Part shown: positions 20,284 through 31,124 of the stretch, one piece after another
Position numbering within the stretch: position 1 is the first letter of the stretch
Layout of the letters: each line of letters opens with the position of its first letter
Assembly: GCA_002104905.1 (NCBI GenBank)
Contig: MCFE01000009.1
Span: 62,001 to 126,000, forward strand
Source of the DNA: Basidiobolus meristosporus CBS 931.73
Taxonomy: Eukaryota > Basidiobolomycota > Basidiobolomycetes > Basidiobolales > Basidiobolaceae
Direction of reading: 5' to 3'
Length of the DNA stretch: 64,000 bases
Notes under the pieces: model-generated
Database searches by the model: none
What the model was told of the DNA's origin: nothing
Seen by the model: the letters and a program-made list of their open reading frames with translations, nothing else
Made by a program: the position numbers and the translations under genes

Positions 20284-21526
20284 TGTTGTGTTGTATTATG
20301 ATTAGTTTGGGGCTTGTTCTACAATGTAGAGGCTAATCAACAATATACAACAACTTCCAGTATGCTAATACTGAAATAGTTTATTGGGAGTTTGATATAC
20401 CGATAGAAGATATAACTTTCACTAATTTCCTCAATCTTGGGCTCAAAATATACTGTAGGCAGTGTTTATCACTTCTACAGCAGTGTTCTGACCTTCTGTC
20501 GACTAATGGGCTTATTTACTTTTATAGTAACTTTTCCTTATTTGGAAGTCACTTTCCTTTCTGAGAAAATATTTCCTAATATGGAAATTCTGAACTCCCC
20601 TTTAACCTAAATGGGTGTGTTGTAGAAGTCTCTAAAGGGGTCTTTAGACCTAAAGGGGTGTCTAAAGGGGTGTCTTTAGAGTAAAGGGGCTTCTTGTAGT
20701 GGTCTCTAAAGTGGACTTTACACTAAAGGGGTGCCTAAAGGGGCTTCTTTAGAGTAAAGGGGTTTCTTAAAGGGGTCTCTAAAGGGGTCTTTAGACTAAA
20801 GGGGTGTCTAAAGGGGTGTCTTTAGAGTAAAGGGGTTTCTTAGAGGGGACTTTTCCAACAGAAAAGTGGTAGTTTCTTTTAGAACTTAGATTGGATTCTT
20901 GTGAGCTTTGCAGTCTCTTTACTGATGTAGTACCAATCAAAGTCAGAATACTCAACAGTGCAAGTGATGCAGGGGAAGTCTTATAACCTTTAAACTTGTA
21001 ATCGTAGTGTGGAGATTCTGGAAAGAGAGGCTCTCGCTTTATTTTTCAGCTGGGGAAGTCATATATATGAAAATCTTGAAGGATCAAAGTTTTTGGGCAA
21101 TTGCGCCAGCAATACACGTGATACAAAGCTAAAATTTTGCAGTGGCGCAGATCGGACATAGGCGCAGCACCTGTGAAAATTTCCCGTGATTTGATTGGCT
21201 GGTTCAAAAGTTACACGCAATCAAAGTCACCATAGTAATCCTAGCAATAAGGCATAGTATATATAATAGTTGGACTCTTTTGGTCATAACTCCTTAAGTA
21301 CTACTTCAAATGAGCTGTAATTTGAAACATGTGTTGGCTACTACGTGTTCTGTATGACATAATATTCTTGGGTGGATTGCTTGTCAGGGTCTGGAGCATT
21401 TACTCTTCAAAGTTGGAAATTCTTGATCTTTCTCTTGTGTATTACAATAGCAAAAAGCAAAATAAAGAAATGAGTGCAATATTGGTTTAGAGATACTGTA
21501 GTAATGGAATACTTTCCATTACCACA
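20284..21526 (+). repeat. Solo LTR, 1,243 bp, of a third gypsy-like family
   Basis: It starts TGTTGTGTTG, ends TACCACA (TG...CA), and is flanked by a 4-bp duplication GAAG (20280-20283 and 21527-21530). Without it, gene2 reads through (...QEV then EALRQSSSQRPG), as in the uninterrupted copy near 38300. It holds TATATATAA at about 21258 and AATAAA near 21462, and a palindromic repeat array at 20629-20847. No internal region of this family is present in the window. Confidence 0.75.
20629..20847 (+). repeat. TAAAGGGG tandem and palindromic repeat array
   Basis: Twelve exact TAAAGGGG occurrences sit among CTTTAGA segments, so TCTAAAGGGGTCTTTAGA-type palindromes recur. A higher-order unit of about 68 bp is seen at about 20629 and again at about 20775. 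It lies within the solo LTR. Confidence 0.85.
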
Positions 21527-22440
21527 GAAGCACTCAGACAAAGTAGTAGTCAAAGACCTGGCAGTGATAAAGGAAAAGGTAGAGGGAAAAATTTCTACCT
21601 AAGCCTGAGACAGGGAGGCATGCAAAAAAAACTGCAGTTCTTGCCAATTAATGCTGCAAGCCAGGAACAGACTGAATGCCATCACAGCCAAGAATAGTTA
21701 CTAACAAGAAAACAGCTGTTTTCAGAAGAGTTGGAATTGCCGCCAGTTGAGCTACCCTCCAGCAAGGTAGATGAGTTTGCTGAAAAAGGCGGTTCATCTA
21801 CCACAGCCTCCATTATTGACAGAATGGAGGTCCCACTGACAGACAAGGCTACCACATCAACAGCGCAAAAGACTATAACAATGCCTTCAGTGGAGTTTTA
21901 GAACATTAATAGGCACACCAAGAGGTTGCAACACTTCTTCAAGAGCAGCGCTCAAGAAAAAGCACTGGAATATTGCAAGGATTTATTGCAAAGCCTGGCA
22001 GATGCGGAGCTAGACCTTGCAGTGCCAGATGAAGACCAGAATGTGTGGGAACCAGTGAATGAACAGTGGTGTAAAGCCATTGGGTTCCTGCCAAAGTTGT
22101 GGAATCAGTGCATTACAGCAGAAATACTTATTGAGTAGTGGATTTCAATGGAGTTACTTGTTGAGTGTGGGGTTGGGCTTAATGTTAGTGTAGGGTATGG
22201 AGCTTTGTATAGGTCAATACAATTGGCAAATGAGGTACAACTGAAGTTTTTATGGAAATAAATCAATTTGTATGCGTGAAAAGTAAGAGAAACGGTTGAG
22301 TCAGGAAATAAGGAGTGTAAAAGAGAGGCAATAGCCAATCAATTCACACAAATGTAGGAGGCAATAGAGTGTCTGGGATCAGAAAGTAAGCAAATTGGCA
22401 GTGAACCAATCAAAAATCACTTATACATTGTGGTGATGAG
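21527..22440 (+). pseudogene. gene2 of element D, C-terminal part
   Basis: This resumes gene2 after the solo LTR: GSDKGKGRGKNFYLSLRQGG and LQFLPINAASQEQTE, then a stop, LLTRKQLFSEELELPPVE, SKVDEFAEKGGSSTTAS, DRMEVPLTDKATTS and a stop at 21898. The next reading, 21926-22138, has HFFKSSAQEKALEYCKDLLQ and VNEQWCKAIGFLPKLWNQC, followed by EAIECLGSESKQIGSEP near 22350-22400. The same order occurs on the minus strand at 37416-38200 and 62670-63440. Function unknown. Confidence 0.6.
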
Positions 22441-22569
22441 AAATTTTGCCCAGGTTTTTTATAAAATCTAGGGTGCAATTATTTTTTAACGGCCTATGGA
22501 CAGTGTCCCAACAAGATCAGTACCTTTTAGTCACCGGACTTTAACTTTATGATGGCCTTTTGAAGGGAT

Positions 22570-22592
22570 CAACTCAATAATTTTTTGTAGGG
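22570..22592 (-). repeat. Right terminal inverted repeat of element D
   Basis: Reversed it reads CCCTACAAAAAATTATTGAG, pairing with 8129-8151. The base after it begins the AGT duplication. Confidence 0.75.
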
Positions 22593-23170
22593 AGTACTTC
22601 TCATGGGCTCCAATCCATATTCATACCCATATGCAATAGTGCAAATACAAGAACTGGATGAACTCTATGTATATTAATTCAAATGACCCTCTGAAACCAC
22701 TTCTACCAAGAGTACATTGGAAGCATTGGAAGTCATTTGTTGGCATAGTTGAAAAATATATCCAGAGTTGGACTTCCACTACCAAACTGACACTTCAACA
22801 GCCTTTATATTAGAAGTTTGTAATGGGATTTGAGCAGCTATACTACGGGCGTAAAGCTCAATGTGTGGATTGCTACCATCACTGTATCCATTCCCTACTC
22901 CATCTTGCTTAGTGTATGGTAAATATTGGGCCTTGCTTTGCCTTTTGGGTTTCCTATGGAGCAGATATATGGCAAGATTGGAAGACAAGTCAAGTTGCGG
23001 GTACTACTCTATTGCAATTTAATCAAGATTATTACCTTCAAGTCTGTCCTAAATGTGATGAGTTAGCACATGGTGGACAGGCAGCAGGAGTTGTAAATTA
23101 CCAAGGACAGGTCTTCACAATGAAACACTTACACCTTTGGCAGTTAAAAGCTACACAGCCCCAATGTGTG
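22593..23170 (+). pseudogene. Tnp2/Plavaka transposase, copy B, C-terminal part
   Basis: Continues 8128. It has a GSNPYSYPYA-like stretch, GFEQLYYGRKAQCVD (22824-22870), IHSLLHLA (22890) and GPCFAFWVSYGADIW with frame breaks, ending near SPNVWV-like codons at 23165. This half is more diverged than copies A and E. Confidence 0.75.
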
Positions 23171-24009
23171 GGTAACTAGTTAATTAATGCAAAGTTGGTT
23201 TGGGTTCAACAAGCAACTAATTTCTACTAAGACCACTTTACCAATCTATGCCAGGTATCTCCTGGTTACAAGTTAATTTCCACACCACTCAATAAAGAAC
23301 TCACATAAACAAGAGCCAGAGTGCACCTATAAGGGGGACTAGAGTTCAGCAGGGAGGAGTAATATATTGATTAAATACCAAGAGGTTTATGGTGGATATT
23401 CAGGAAGTATTTATGGCAAAAGTGGCAGCAACCCAGTATAAGCTTGCAATATGTATATATTACCAGCAATACAAGGTATATTGCAACTTTGCAAGTATCA
23501 CACTAAAAACCCCAAAGTTGAAGTGAATGAAGTGTGTCAATTGGGGCAGGTGTGCAGGTATGGAGAGGGTAGTAAGCTGAAGGCCATAGTTCTTTTTGAT
23601 TCAACCTATAGGTCGACCACCTAAGGTGATAGTGGGTAAGCAATTAAAGAGGGGTGATTCTACAGTGGAATATGTGAGCAGTGCAAGTGGAGGTAGAAAA
23701 AGAAAACACCGTTTGGTAAATTGGTATTGTAGCAGTATACAGAGCTATCTATAGGCCACTATACTGCTACTTAATGCTAGCAGAGATTTGCAATGTGGCC
23801 ATCAGAATACTATGAAGTTTCTTGTCATAAATAGCAATTGGATGTATTGGCCAGCTAGGTCTGCTGAAATAAGTTAAGAGAGCATTAATACTGTTGGAAT
23901 GCCAGGAAGTACTTATCAAAGGACAACAAAAACACTGTCAAGTTTTTTACTTATTTGGCAATATAATCTGCAAGATGCCAACTCATAGGCTAATACTCTA
24001 GAGGCCATT
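23171..24009 (+). other. 3' tail of copy B
   Basis: Matches the tail of copy A (1520-2190) with many changes, including the GGGTGATTCTACAGTGGAAT stretch at about 23652. The terminal CCCTA-type repeat is not found; the copy runs into a gene2 fragment near 24010. Confidence 0.6.
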
Positions 24010-24900
24010 AGAAGTCAAGCATGGTATCATCTGAAGGCCACAATACGCAAAGCCTACCCAAGCTAGATATATTCAACCAAACTAAAAATATGTGGTTCAC
24101 ACCAATTAACATCTTAAGTTCAGAACAGGCTGATTCCCTTCATAGCCACAAAGAATATGCTAAAACAAAAGCTGCTTTCTTAAGAGTTGAAAGTTTAGCC
24201 AGTTGATGCACACTCCAGTGAGATAGATGAGCTTGCAGAGAAAGGCAATTTGTCTATCACAATCTCCACATCCTCCATTGTAGACAGAGTGCAGATCACA
24301 CTGATAGACCAATCAACAATGTCATGAACTTGAAAAACTATTGCAATGTCTACTGTCAGCTTGGAGGCAATAATAGGCTCAGCAAAAGGTTGCAGCACTT
24401 CTTCACAAGCAGTTCTTGAGAAAATGCACTCTGATAGAGCAAGAATACATTGCAAAAACTGTCAGATGAGGTGCCAGATCTTGCAGTGCCAGCTAAAGAC
24501 CACAACATATGGAAACCAGTGAAAGGATAATGGCACAAAGCCATGGGGTTCTTGCTAGAGTCATGGAATAAGTGCATTTTGGCTGATATACTTATTGAAT
24601 GGTAGACCATGATGGTGTTGCTTGCTAAGCATGAAGCTGGGCCTAGTAATAGTGCTGGGTATAGTGATTTGTATAGGTCTGTACAACCTGAAAGCAAGCC
24701 CTAGCCAAAGATTGAACAAAGATAAACCAGTTTATGCATGAAAAGTAATAGCATTGTTTCAATTACAGAGTAGGTATTGTGCAAAAGAAGCAATGTTCAA
24801 CCAATGTAGACAAATGTAGGAGGTGATTGAATGTCTTGGATCCACAGTGAGAGAATTGTCAGAATGCTAATCAACAGCCACTTGGGTATTGCTATGATGA
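24010..24900 (+). pseudogene. gene2 C-terminal fragment
   Basis: A decayed copy of 21600-22400: EIDELAEKGNLSIT near 24221-24262, then the DRVQITLIDQS stretch, and EVIECLGSTVREL near 24818-24860. Frame breaks are frequent. Confidence 0.5.
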
Positions 24901-25509
24901 AAAAATCTGATCAAGTTTTTATCAAGTCTGGGATGTAATTTTTTCTCCATGGTCTTTGCATAGTGTCCAAATAGCATCAATACCTCTCACTCACTGGATT
25001 TAAGATTTGTGACAGCTTTTTGACTGGATTATCACATTTATACTTCATTGGGGCTGCTGCAATATGACCAGATTCATAAATCTGACTAGACTTGTCCTGA
25101 TGGATGATGCCATATAGTGGCAGCCAGTTTGTAATACCCAGTCAAGGTGGCACCTTATGGTATTACTTTGCACAAGAGTTTTTACAATGATGCCAGCGGT
25201 AGGATTTAGTTATTTGTAATTTTGGTTAATCTGGCTTGGGTTGTTTGGAAGGGTGCTTTTCTAGCTTTATTTGCTCTGCATAATGCTCCAGACACAGGAA
25301 TAGATAAGGAAGCTGGGTGCAAGCAACTCCATATGAAGCTTGTGCTGTTCAGATCAGGTGTGTCTGTTGATGTCTCCACTTTGGGAGCAAAGTGCAATTT
25401 GAATGAATAAAGGCCTGAACTGACTGTTTTATTTTTTCCAGCATCCTGATGCTATCAATACCTCTTAGTTACAATATTTTAACTTTGTGCTGGTCTTTTG
25501 ACAGGATCC
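24901..25509. other. Repeat debris without a gene
   Basis: 24901-25030 and 25430-25509 resemble the sequence just inside the right end of element D (22440-22570). 25060-25120 has a short copia-like match (CAATATGACCAGATTCATAAA; compare 52535). 25135-25430 has an AATAAA near 25405 and could be a small LTR, but no direct duplication or second copy is seen. Confidence 0.35.
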
Positions 25510-26045
25510 TCATACTTCAATTACATTAGAGTAGTGACTGGTAATCATTGGCTGAGGCTTGTGAGACAAAACACTAATAGTAATCCTTGTAATACTTCTT
25601 ATGCCATCTGCATGTTGCTTGAGCAAGAGACTTGTTACATTAGCCACTTGATCTTTTTTCTCTACTTGTACGGTGTTGAAGCAAAAAAGGCTTGTCCATG
25701 GGGCAATTAGTTTGCCACTCAACAACAAAGCCCCATTATATGACTTTTTGAGCAATACTCATGTGAATGTGTGACAGTTTTATACCTGATACATTGCACC
25801 AGCATGATTATGAGATTCAATGCTAACCCACCATATATAGCCTTGTAGTTGAAGCTGTGGTACCACATATATGCATATTTGTACCACCATAACCCTTTAG
25901 CTTGACTCACCTCTATACACATGCTACAAAGAATATATCTCAGTTGGCTAGTTCCCAACCAAACTACACCACACTTAATTGCTAGCTTTGACATTCAGTG
26001 CAACAAGTAGGGCTACAACCAATAAAGACCATATTACAACTTTTA
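25510..26045 (-). pseudogene. CACTA-like 5' end fragment: transposase N-terminus and upstream region
   Basis: Matches 18560-19070 in the same orientation, including the Cys-rich transposase N-terminus (25700-25530) and the upstream region with CATTCAGTGCAACAAG. Broken by frameshifts. Confidence 0.55.
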
Positions 26046-26049
26046 AAGT

Positions 26050-26560
26050 ATTTGAGATGATCCCATCAAAGAGATGTCATGCCAGCCTTACAGTGTTGCC
26101 ATGCTAGAAATCCTACAGCCTCTTTACATTGGTTCATTTGTGAACAAAGCACTGAATAGCTTCTCAGATCTTTCATGTCTTTTTGATATATGGGCTGGGG
26201 TTCATGACTTTGCTGAGCCATTTCACCTATCCTATTAGCCACAGCACCCAATTGTCATACTGATGTGTTAGCATAAGCTGAAAATATATTGCTAGTGCTG
26301 GTGCTGCAAGGCCATGATTGTAATTTGCTGATCTTGCACTGGAGGTATTGCATTTGCCACATTTTCATCTGCATAAGCATCATGGATAACTTCCTGCTTC
26401 ACAGAGATTTCAACTGCACACTTGACTAAGAGCCTGAGGAGTCTGCATTGCTACCTGGTGTGGGCACACTATCATAGTGGTCTTCTTTGAATGAGGCCTT
26501 GCTTATTGAGCTGAATAAACTGACTTTGTCTTACTTTTGGCAGCATTTGAATAGAAGTGA
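26050..26560 (-). pseudogene. gene2 N-terminal fragment
   Basis: On the minus strand VGFLAWQHCKAGMTS corresponds to RSLAHHHLKAGIPWD of element D. The rest matches the reverse of 19200-19560 and 6000-6300 in the same sense. It faces a plus-strand transposase start to the right, so it belongs to a second, oppositely oriented copy joined here. Confidence 0.5.
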
Positions 26561-26880
26561 GTCATACATAATGAATTGTAGTGCTACCTAAATGCATATA
26601 TGTGGTGCCACAGCATTAATTATGATGCCCACTTTGACATGTTGTTGCTTAGTCTTATATTCATGCAAGTGCTATGTCTCAGATACAGCACTGCTGTAAG
26701 TTCACACAAGCATTGACAAAGAGTGATATAATAATGTTATATTGCCAGCAACTTAGCGGTTAGCCCCACAGACATGCTTGCATTGATCAACATCATGACA
26801 GAAGGTCCAAATATTCATGTGGCTATTACAACAAGCCTGCAGACAGTATAGGAAGTATTATAAGTATTGTAGCCAGTGTT
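26561..26880 (+). pseudogene. Transposase 5' region and N-terminus fragment
   Basis: Matches 6400-6660 and 59390-59480; the stretch CATGTGGCTATTA followed by AGCCTGCAGACAGTATAGGAA is the Cys-rich N-terminal region. Cut at 26880 by the LTR of copia B. Confidence 0.5.
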
Positions 26881-27249
26881 TGTTGAAATATTGAGCTATT
26901 TGGCATCATTCAGTAGCTAAAAATTTATCTTGCAACTCTGACTGGTCTTGATCACTGTAGAACTATTTTTGCAGCCCTAATTTTGCCACTTCCTATTATA
27001 TTTTTGATTCTGTGTCAATTCCTTCACAGTCAAGATCAAATCAGCACTTTTACCAAACATTATGAACTCACTCTAAAATTGTTAGAGAATGCTCTTGAGT
27101 GCAGAGAAACTATCTTTCTTAGTGTTACAGTTGTATTGCTTCTACTAAAGTACAAATATTGAGCTTCTTTATGAATAAATTACAGCTCAACTATTACCAT
27201 GACATGTAAAGAAGTTTCTTCTATTCAAAACACTTCTTAAATTGCAACA
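26881..27249 (+). repeat. copia B 5' LTR
   Basis: 369 bp, TGTTGAAATA...TTGCAACA. The same length as the solo LTR at 48848-49216. A TGAATAAA-type signal lies near 27171. Confidence 0.85.
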
Positions 27250-27261
27250 GGTTATGAGCCC
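27250..27261 (+). other. copia B primer-binding site (tRNA-iMet half)
   Basis: GGTTATGAGCCC directly follows the LTR. It is complementary to the anticodon stem-loop (GGGCTCATAACC) of initiator Met tRNA, as in Drosophila copia, which primes from a tRNA half. Confidence 0.75.
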
Positions 27262-27283
27262 TGATTGCCTTAATCTAATCAAA

Positions 27284-29690
27284 GATGACATCTACCGGTA
27301 AACAGAACAATACAAATATCTTCCCTGTGAAGGAGAGGTGTGATGGAAGGAACTTCAGACTTTCAACTATCACAATGCATATTGACCTTGGGGAAAGTAA
27401 GCTTTAAATATAGTAACAGAAAAGGAAGTTGAGCCCTCAGGAACAGCAGAAGAAGCGGAAAAGTTTCAAGAGATGGAGAAAAAGTCTTTACTGCCATGTG
27501 TATCAATGTGTAAGAATTCTTCATTAGATAAATTCACGCCTCATTACTGCCAAAGCAGCATAGGAACTTGTAGCAACAATCTTTAGAGCAAAGTAAGTAT
27601 CAAGCAAGCTTCATTCCACAAGAAAGTTCTTCAACACGAGGAGGAAGCCAGATGATAACATGCTACAACTCATTACCAGAATGGAAACACTTGCAGAAGA
27701 GCTTTACAGCTGGTATATATGACAAAGAAAAGATACTCTGTCTGCTTTGCAGCTTACAAGACAAGTATCAGCTACTCAATATTTCTTTTGGAAGGCAAGA
27801 CAACAATCTAACACTTGACTACATCAAAGGAGAAATTTTTCATGAAGAGCTCAGACATAATGACCAAGCAGAGCACTTGAAGCTATTGCTTTCTATAGCT
27901 CAGAGAGGCACACAGAAAACATGGGAAAGCAACAGAACCAGAGAAAACCTGGTTGCTCTAACTAATGCAAGGAGCCAGCACACTGGGCAAGAGAATGCAG
28001 GGAGACACAAGCATGTAACAAACAGAAGCTAAAGCAGGCTGAAAATACAATTATAGATGAACAGTTTTTTTTAACTCTACAAGAGAGTGCAAGTAAACAC
28101 AGTAATGCATGGTATATAGAGTCTGAAGCATCAAAGGATATTTGCAGTATACAGGAGTAGCTTAGCAACTTCATTACTTTTCCCCTAAGGGAGGTTTATC
28201 TGGGATGCAACTCTGCACTTGAAGTTACTGCCAGTAGGTCCATAATACTAACATCTTTGCTGCCTACCAGACAAGTATGAGCCACTCATACTTTCTTTTA
28301 ATAGCAGAGAAGACAATCTGATGTTAGACTATGTACACATAAGAGAACAGAAGGCCACAAATCCAAGGAAATCCTGGTTGCTCTAACTACTGTAAAAAGC
28401 CAGGACAATGGGCAAGAGATTGCAAGTAGAAATAAGCCAGCAAAAACAGAAACTGTAGTAGGCAAGCCATATAACTACAGATGAACAGTTGATTGTAACT
28501 ATACAAGAGAGTGCAAGTAACCAAAGTAATGAACAGTATAGTGACTCTGGAGCATCACTGCATATTGATGGTAGACAGGAGTAGTTAAGCAACTTCAATA
28601 CTTATCCCATAAGTAAGGTTTATATGGGAGATAACTCTGAGCTGGAGGCTACTACCTGTGGGTCCATACAACAAAATATGAGTGATATCTCCGGTGCTAC
28701 AACAGCAAAACTAACTGAAATACCCTATGTGCCTCTAATAGCCCATAATCTACTCTCAGTGAGTAAAGCGACTACTCAGGCACTGAGTTTGTTTTTACCT
28801 GATTGAGCTGCTCAATATTGAGTGAAAATGGAGATATGTTAGCTTGGAATCAGAGTTCACAGCCAATACAAGTTACAATGCAAGATCATTATACCTCAGT
28901 AGGTCAACATTGCTAAAACTGATGCAAGTAACTTGGAGATGAGGTATAGAAGGCTAAGACACATTGGGGAATGGAAAATTTGTCAATTGGTGAAAAATCA
29001 ACTTCTTATGGGATTAGGTTACTGAACTCTAGTAAAGCCAAGTGTCTGTAAGGGATGAATTTGTGGCAAACAATCTAGGCCACTTTGCAGGAGCTCAGTA
29101 GGAACTAACACCCCCAGTATACTGGCTATAATTCACTCAGACATATGTGGGCCCTTGAGAACATTGTCCTTCAGAGCCAAGAGATACTATATGACATTTA
29201 TTGAAAACATAACAAGATATATATGGGTATACTTCCTCAACACAGTGGCTTAAGCATAGAGGTGCTTAGGCACTTCAAGAACATGGCAGAAGCACCGACC
29301 AGATTTAATATGAAGGTACTTTGAAGTGATAATGGAGGGGGCAAACACTTGGAGGAGTTCTGAAAGTACCTCTCAACTATTGTTATCCTTCCGCAGACCA
29401 CTGTTCCACATATTGCATGGCAAAATGGGTAGCTGAATGTAGAGATTGGAAGATTTGTGATACACAACAAGAAAATGAAATACAAGCTCTGGGCTGAATC
29501 TGCTTCTACTGTGATATACACTGAAAGTAGATTCTCAACATCAGAACTGTGTGATTCTACAATCATAGAAGCATATATAGGCAGAAAACTAGACTTCCAG
29601 CACCACAGGATATTTGGCAGTCATGTTATCTATTACATCTCTGACAGAAAATGCTCAATGTTCTAGCAAAGAAGTCAAAAAGCAATCTTT
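27284..29690 (+). pseudogene. copia B gag-protease-integrase remnant
   Basis: Starts at an ATG 22 bp past the primer site: MTSTGKQNNTNIFPVKERCD. Gag pieces include LLCSLQDKYQLL and DNNLTLDYIKGEIFHEELR (27750-27850), then a duplicated stretch at 28220-28480. A pre-integrase piece (GDNSELEATTCGSIQ, 28627) and LLSVSKAT (28752) follow, then HSDICGPLRTL near 29135 and an HHRIFGSHVIYYISDRK block near 29610. Many stops. Compare the minus copy at 41220-41822, which has YIDSGASQHIGG. Confidence 0.75.
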
Positions 29691-29699
29691 CTTTGCCAT

Positions 29700-30616
29700 T
29701 GTAAAAATACCAAGAGCTTATTGACCCAAGGTATGGAAAACTTATTCTTATAAACAGCTGAGTTAAGGGCTGTGTAGTCAATGCACATCTTAATTGCTCC
29801 ATCCTCCTTTCATAAACAACACTGGTGCTGCCTAAGGTGGCTTGCGGATCTAGATGTGTCCTTACACCAATGGTTGATCAAGTTGTCTCACCTCCACTTC
29901 CAACTCCAAGGAGCGCATCCTGTAAGATATTTTGCTTACTGAGGGACTATCTCTTGTGTCAATGGCATGATCTACATCTCTGACTAAGGGTAGGCTTACA
30001 AATTCCTCTGAAAACAAATCTTAATACATCTTCAGAAGAGTCAGGACTTGTGGGGGAACTGGGGTCTAGTAGGTAACAGCTCATAGGTCTTATTGTCTGC
30101 CAGGATCTGAGCAGCATGGGGTCTCAATTCAATGGATGGATTACAGGTGTATAACCATTTTTTCTAAGTATTTGGTTATATTGGCAGCTTCCACATATGT
30201 AGGACTGTATATCTTCTTCATGGTCATTGATCTTCATTCTTACTTGTGGAGTGACACAGTTGATTTTATGGGAGATAGTATCAGCTGTTAAGGCCAAAGT
30301 TAACTTTGTAAGTTCCAAGTGGATTCCAGCTGTCTAGGCAAATTGCTCTGATATGTACTTGTGTGATGTTCCTGAGTCAACCATACTCTTTGTAGGTACT
30401 CCATTGATGACTCTACTCATGTACAATAGTTTTCCTGAGTTTAAAGTCCTTTGGATAGGTACTCTTATATCATATTGAAGGAGAGTTCTGAGTCTGCTGA
30501 TAGCTCATCCTCTACTTCAATATCTTCTTGGGTGTAAATACAGTTGAGAATTTGACATCTTGAAGGGGGCACCTTTTTTCTTCAGCAGGAGGATTACCAA
30601 TTAATGCTGCTACCAA
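29700..30616 (-). pseudogene. Antisense gypsy-2 fragment (gag to RT start)
   Basis: On the minus strand this matches 31100-32890: RT start at about 29770, the protease-linker region (MKINDHEEDIQSYICG at 30190-30240), then the GAS protease area near 30370. Most of Gag is deleted: MSNSQ near 30560 joins almost at once to the acidic EVEDELSADSELSF stretch. It belongs to the element whose 5' LTR is 30617-30698 plus 35637-35893. Confidence 0.8.
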
Positions 30617-30698
30617 CGTTACAGGTCTTGTTATAAGAGTAGTTGAGGAATAGTGAGTTTAGCTAGTATATTATTTGCTAAAACATCCACCAATCATT
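30617..30698 (-). repeat. Older gypsy-2 LTR, fragment 1
   Basis: Reverse-oriented end of a gypsy-2 LTR, with a TTGGTAGCAGC primer-site match just left of it (30606-30616 region, reversed). It is cut by the younger element. Confidence 0.8.
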
Positions 30699-31066
30699 TG
30701 TTATGATCTGCCGCTTGAATGTTTAAGTTAGATCAGTTTTTAGTCAAATCAGTTAGTATATGTTTAGGTTATCAGTACATCAGTATTATCTATGAAATCA
30801 GTAGCATTAGTCAGCAAATGAATCAGCAGATCCTTATCAGACAGAAATAGATATATTAAGTAGGATCTTATTGGGTGATGATGATGCAATCAAATGAGTC
30901 ATCAGCCACAACCTACATTAGGAAATACAATTAGTCAGCAATTGATCTGGCAAAATGTATATAAGGAGCTGCTGGAACCTCAATAAAAATCAGTTCAAGT
31001 TTTAGTGAATACAATACTAGCTAAACTCCCTATTCCTCTACAACTCTTATACCAAGACTTGTAACA
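30699..31066 (+). repeat. gypsy-2 5' LTR (young)
   Basis: 368 bp, TGTTATGATC...TTGTAACA, with TGTATATAAGGAG (about 30956) as TATA-like element and CTCAATAAAAATC downstream as a likely polyA signal. Confidence 0.95.
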
Positions 31067-31067
31067 T

Positions 31068-31084
31068 TGGTAGCAGCGATAACC
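31068..31084 (+). other. gypsy-2 primer-binding site
   Basis: TTGGTAGCAGCGATAACC begins just after the LTR. TGGTAGC suggests annealing to the 3' end of an initiator-Met-type tRNA; the exact tRNA is not proven. Confidence 0.65.
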
Positions 31085-31124
31085 AGAAACCTCCCTCCTG
31101 AAGAAAGAAGAAACCACCCTCAAG

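Larger units (their letters stand above)
8129..22592 (-). mobile_element. Complete CACTA-like (Plavaka) element D carrying three LTR insertions
   Basis: The ends are inverted repeats: CCCTATGAAAAATAATTAGG at 8129 and, reversed, CCCTACAAAAAATTATTGAG at 22592. A 3-bp direct repeat AGT flanks it (8126-8128 and 22593-22595), and the interrupted host sequence (transposase copy B) joins across it exactly as in copies A and E. Removing the solo gypsy-2 LTR, gypsy-1 and the 1.2-kb solo LTR leaves about 5.8 kb: tail, transposase on the minus strand, divergent intergenic region, and gene2 on the plus strand. CACTA superfamily elements make 3-bp duplications, which agrees with the Tnp2-type transposase. 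Confidence 0.85.
26881..29690 (+). mobile_element. copia family B, 5' part
   Basis: A 5' LTR, a primer site and gag to the integrase core are visible; RT, RNase H and 3' LTR are absent. It ends against an antisense gypsy-2 fragment near 29700. A fuller relative lies on the minus strand at 38408-42937. Confidence 0.85.

Noticed and set aside
20629-20847. Interstitial telomere repeat
   Set aside because: The unit is TAAAGGGG with palindromic spacers, not TTAGGG, and it lies inside an LTR.
25135-25430. Small solo LTR
   Set aside because: TG and CA ends can be chosen, but no target duplication or second copy is visible.
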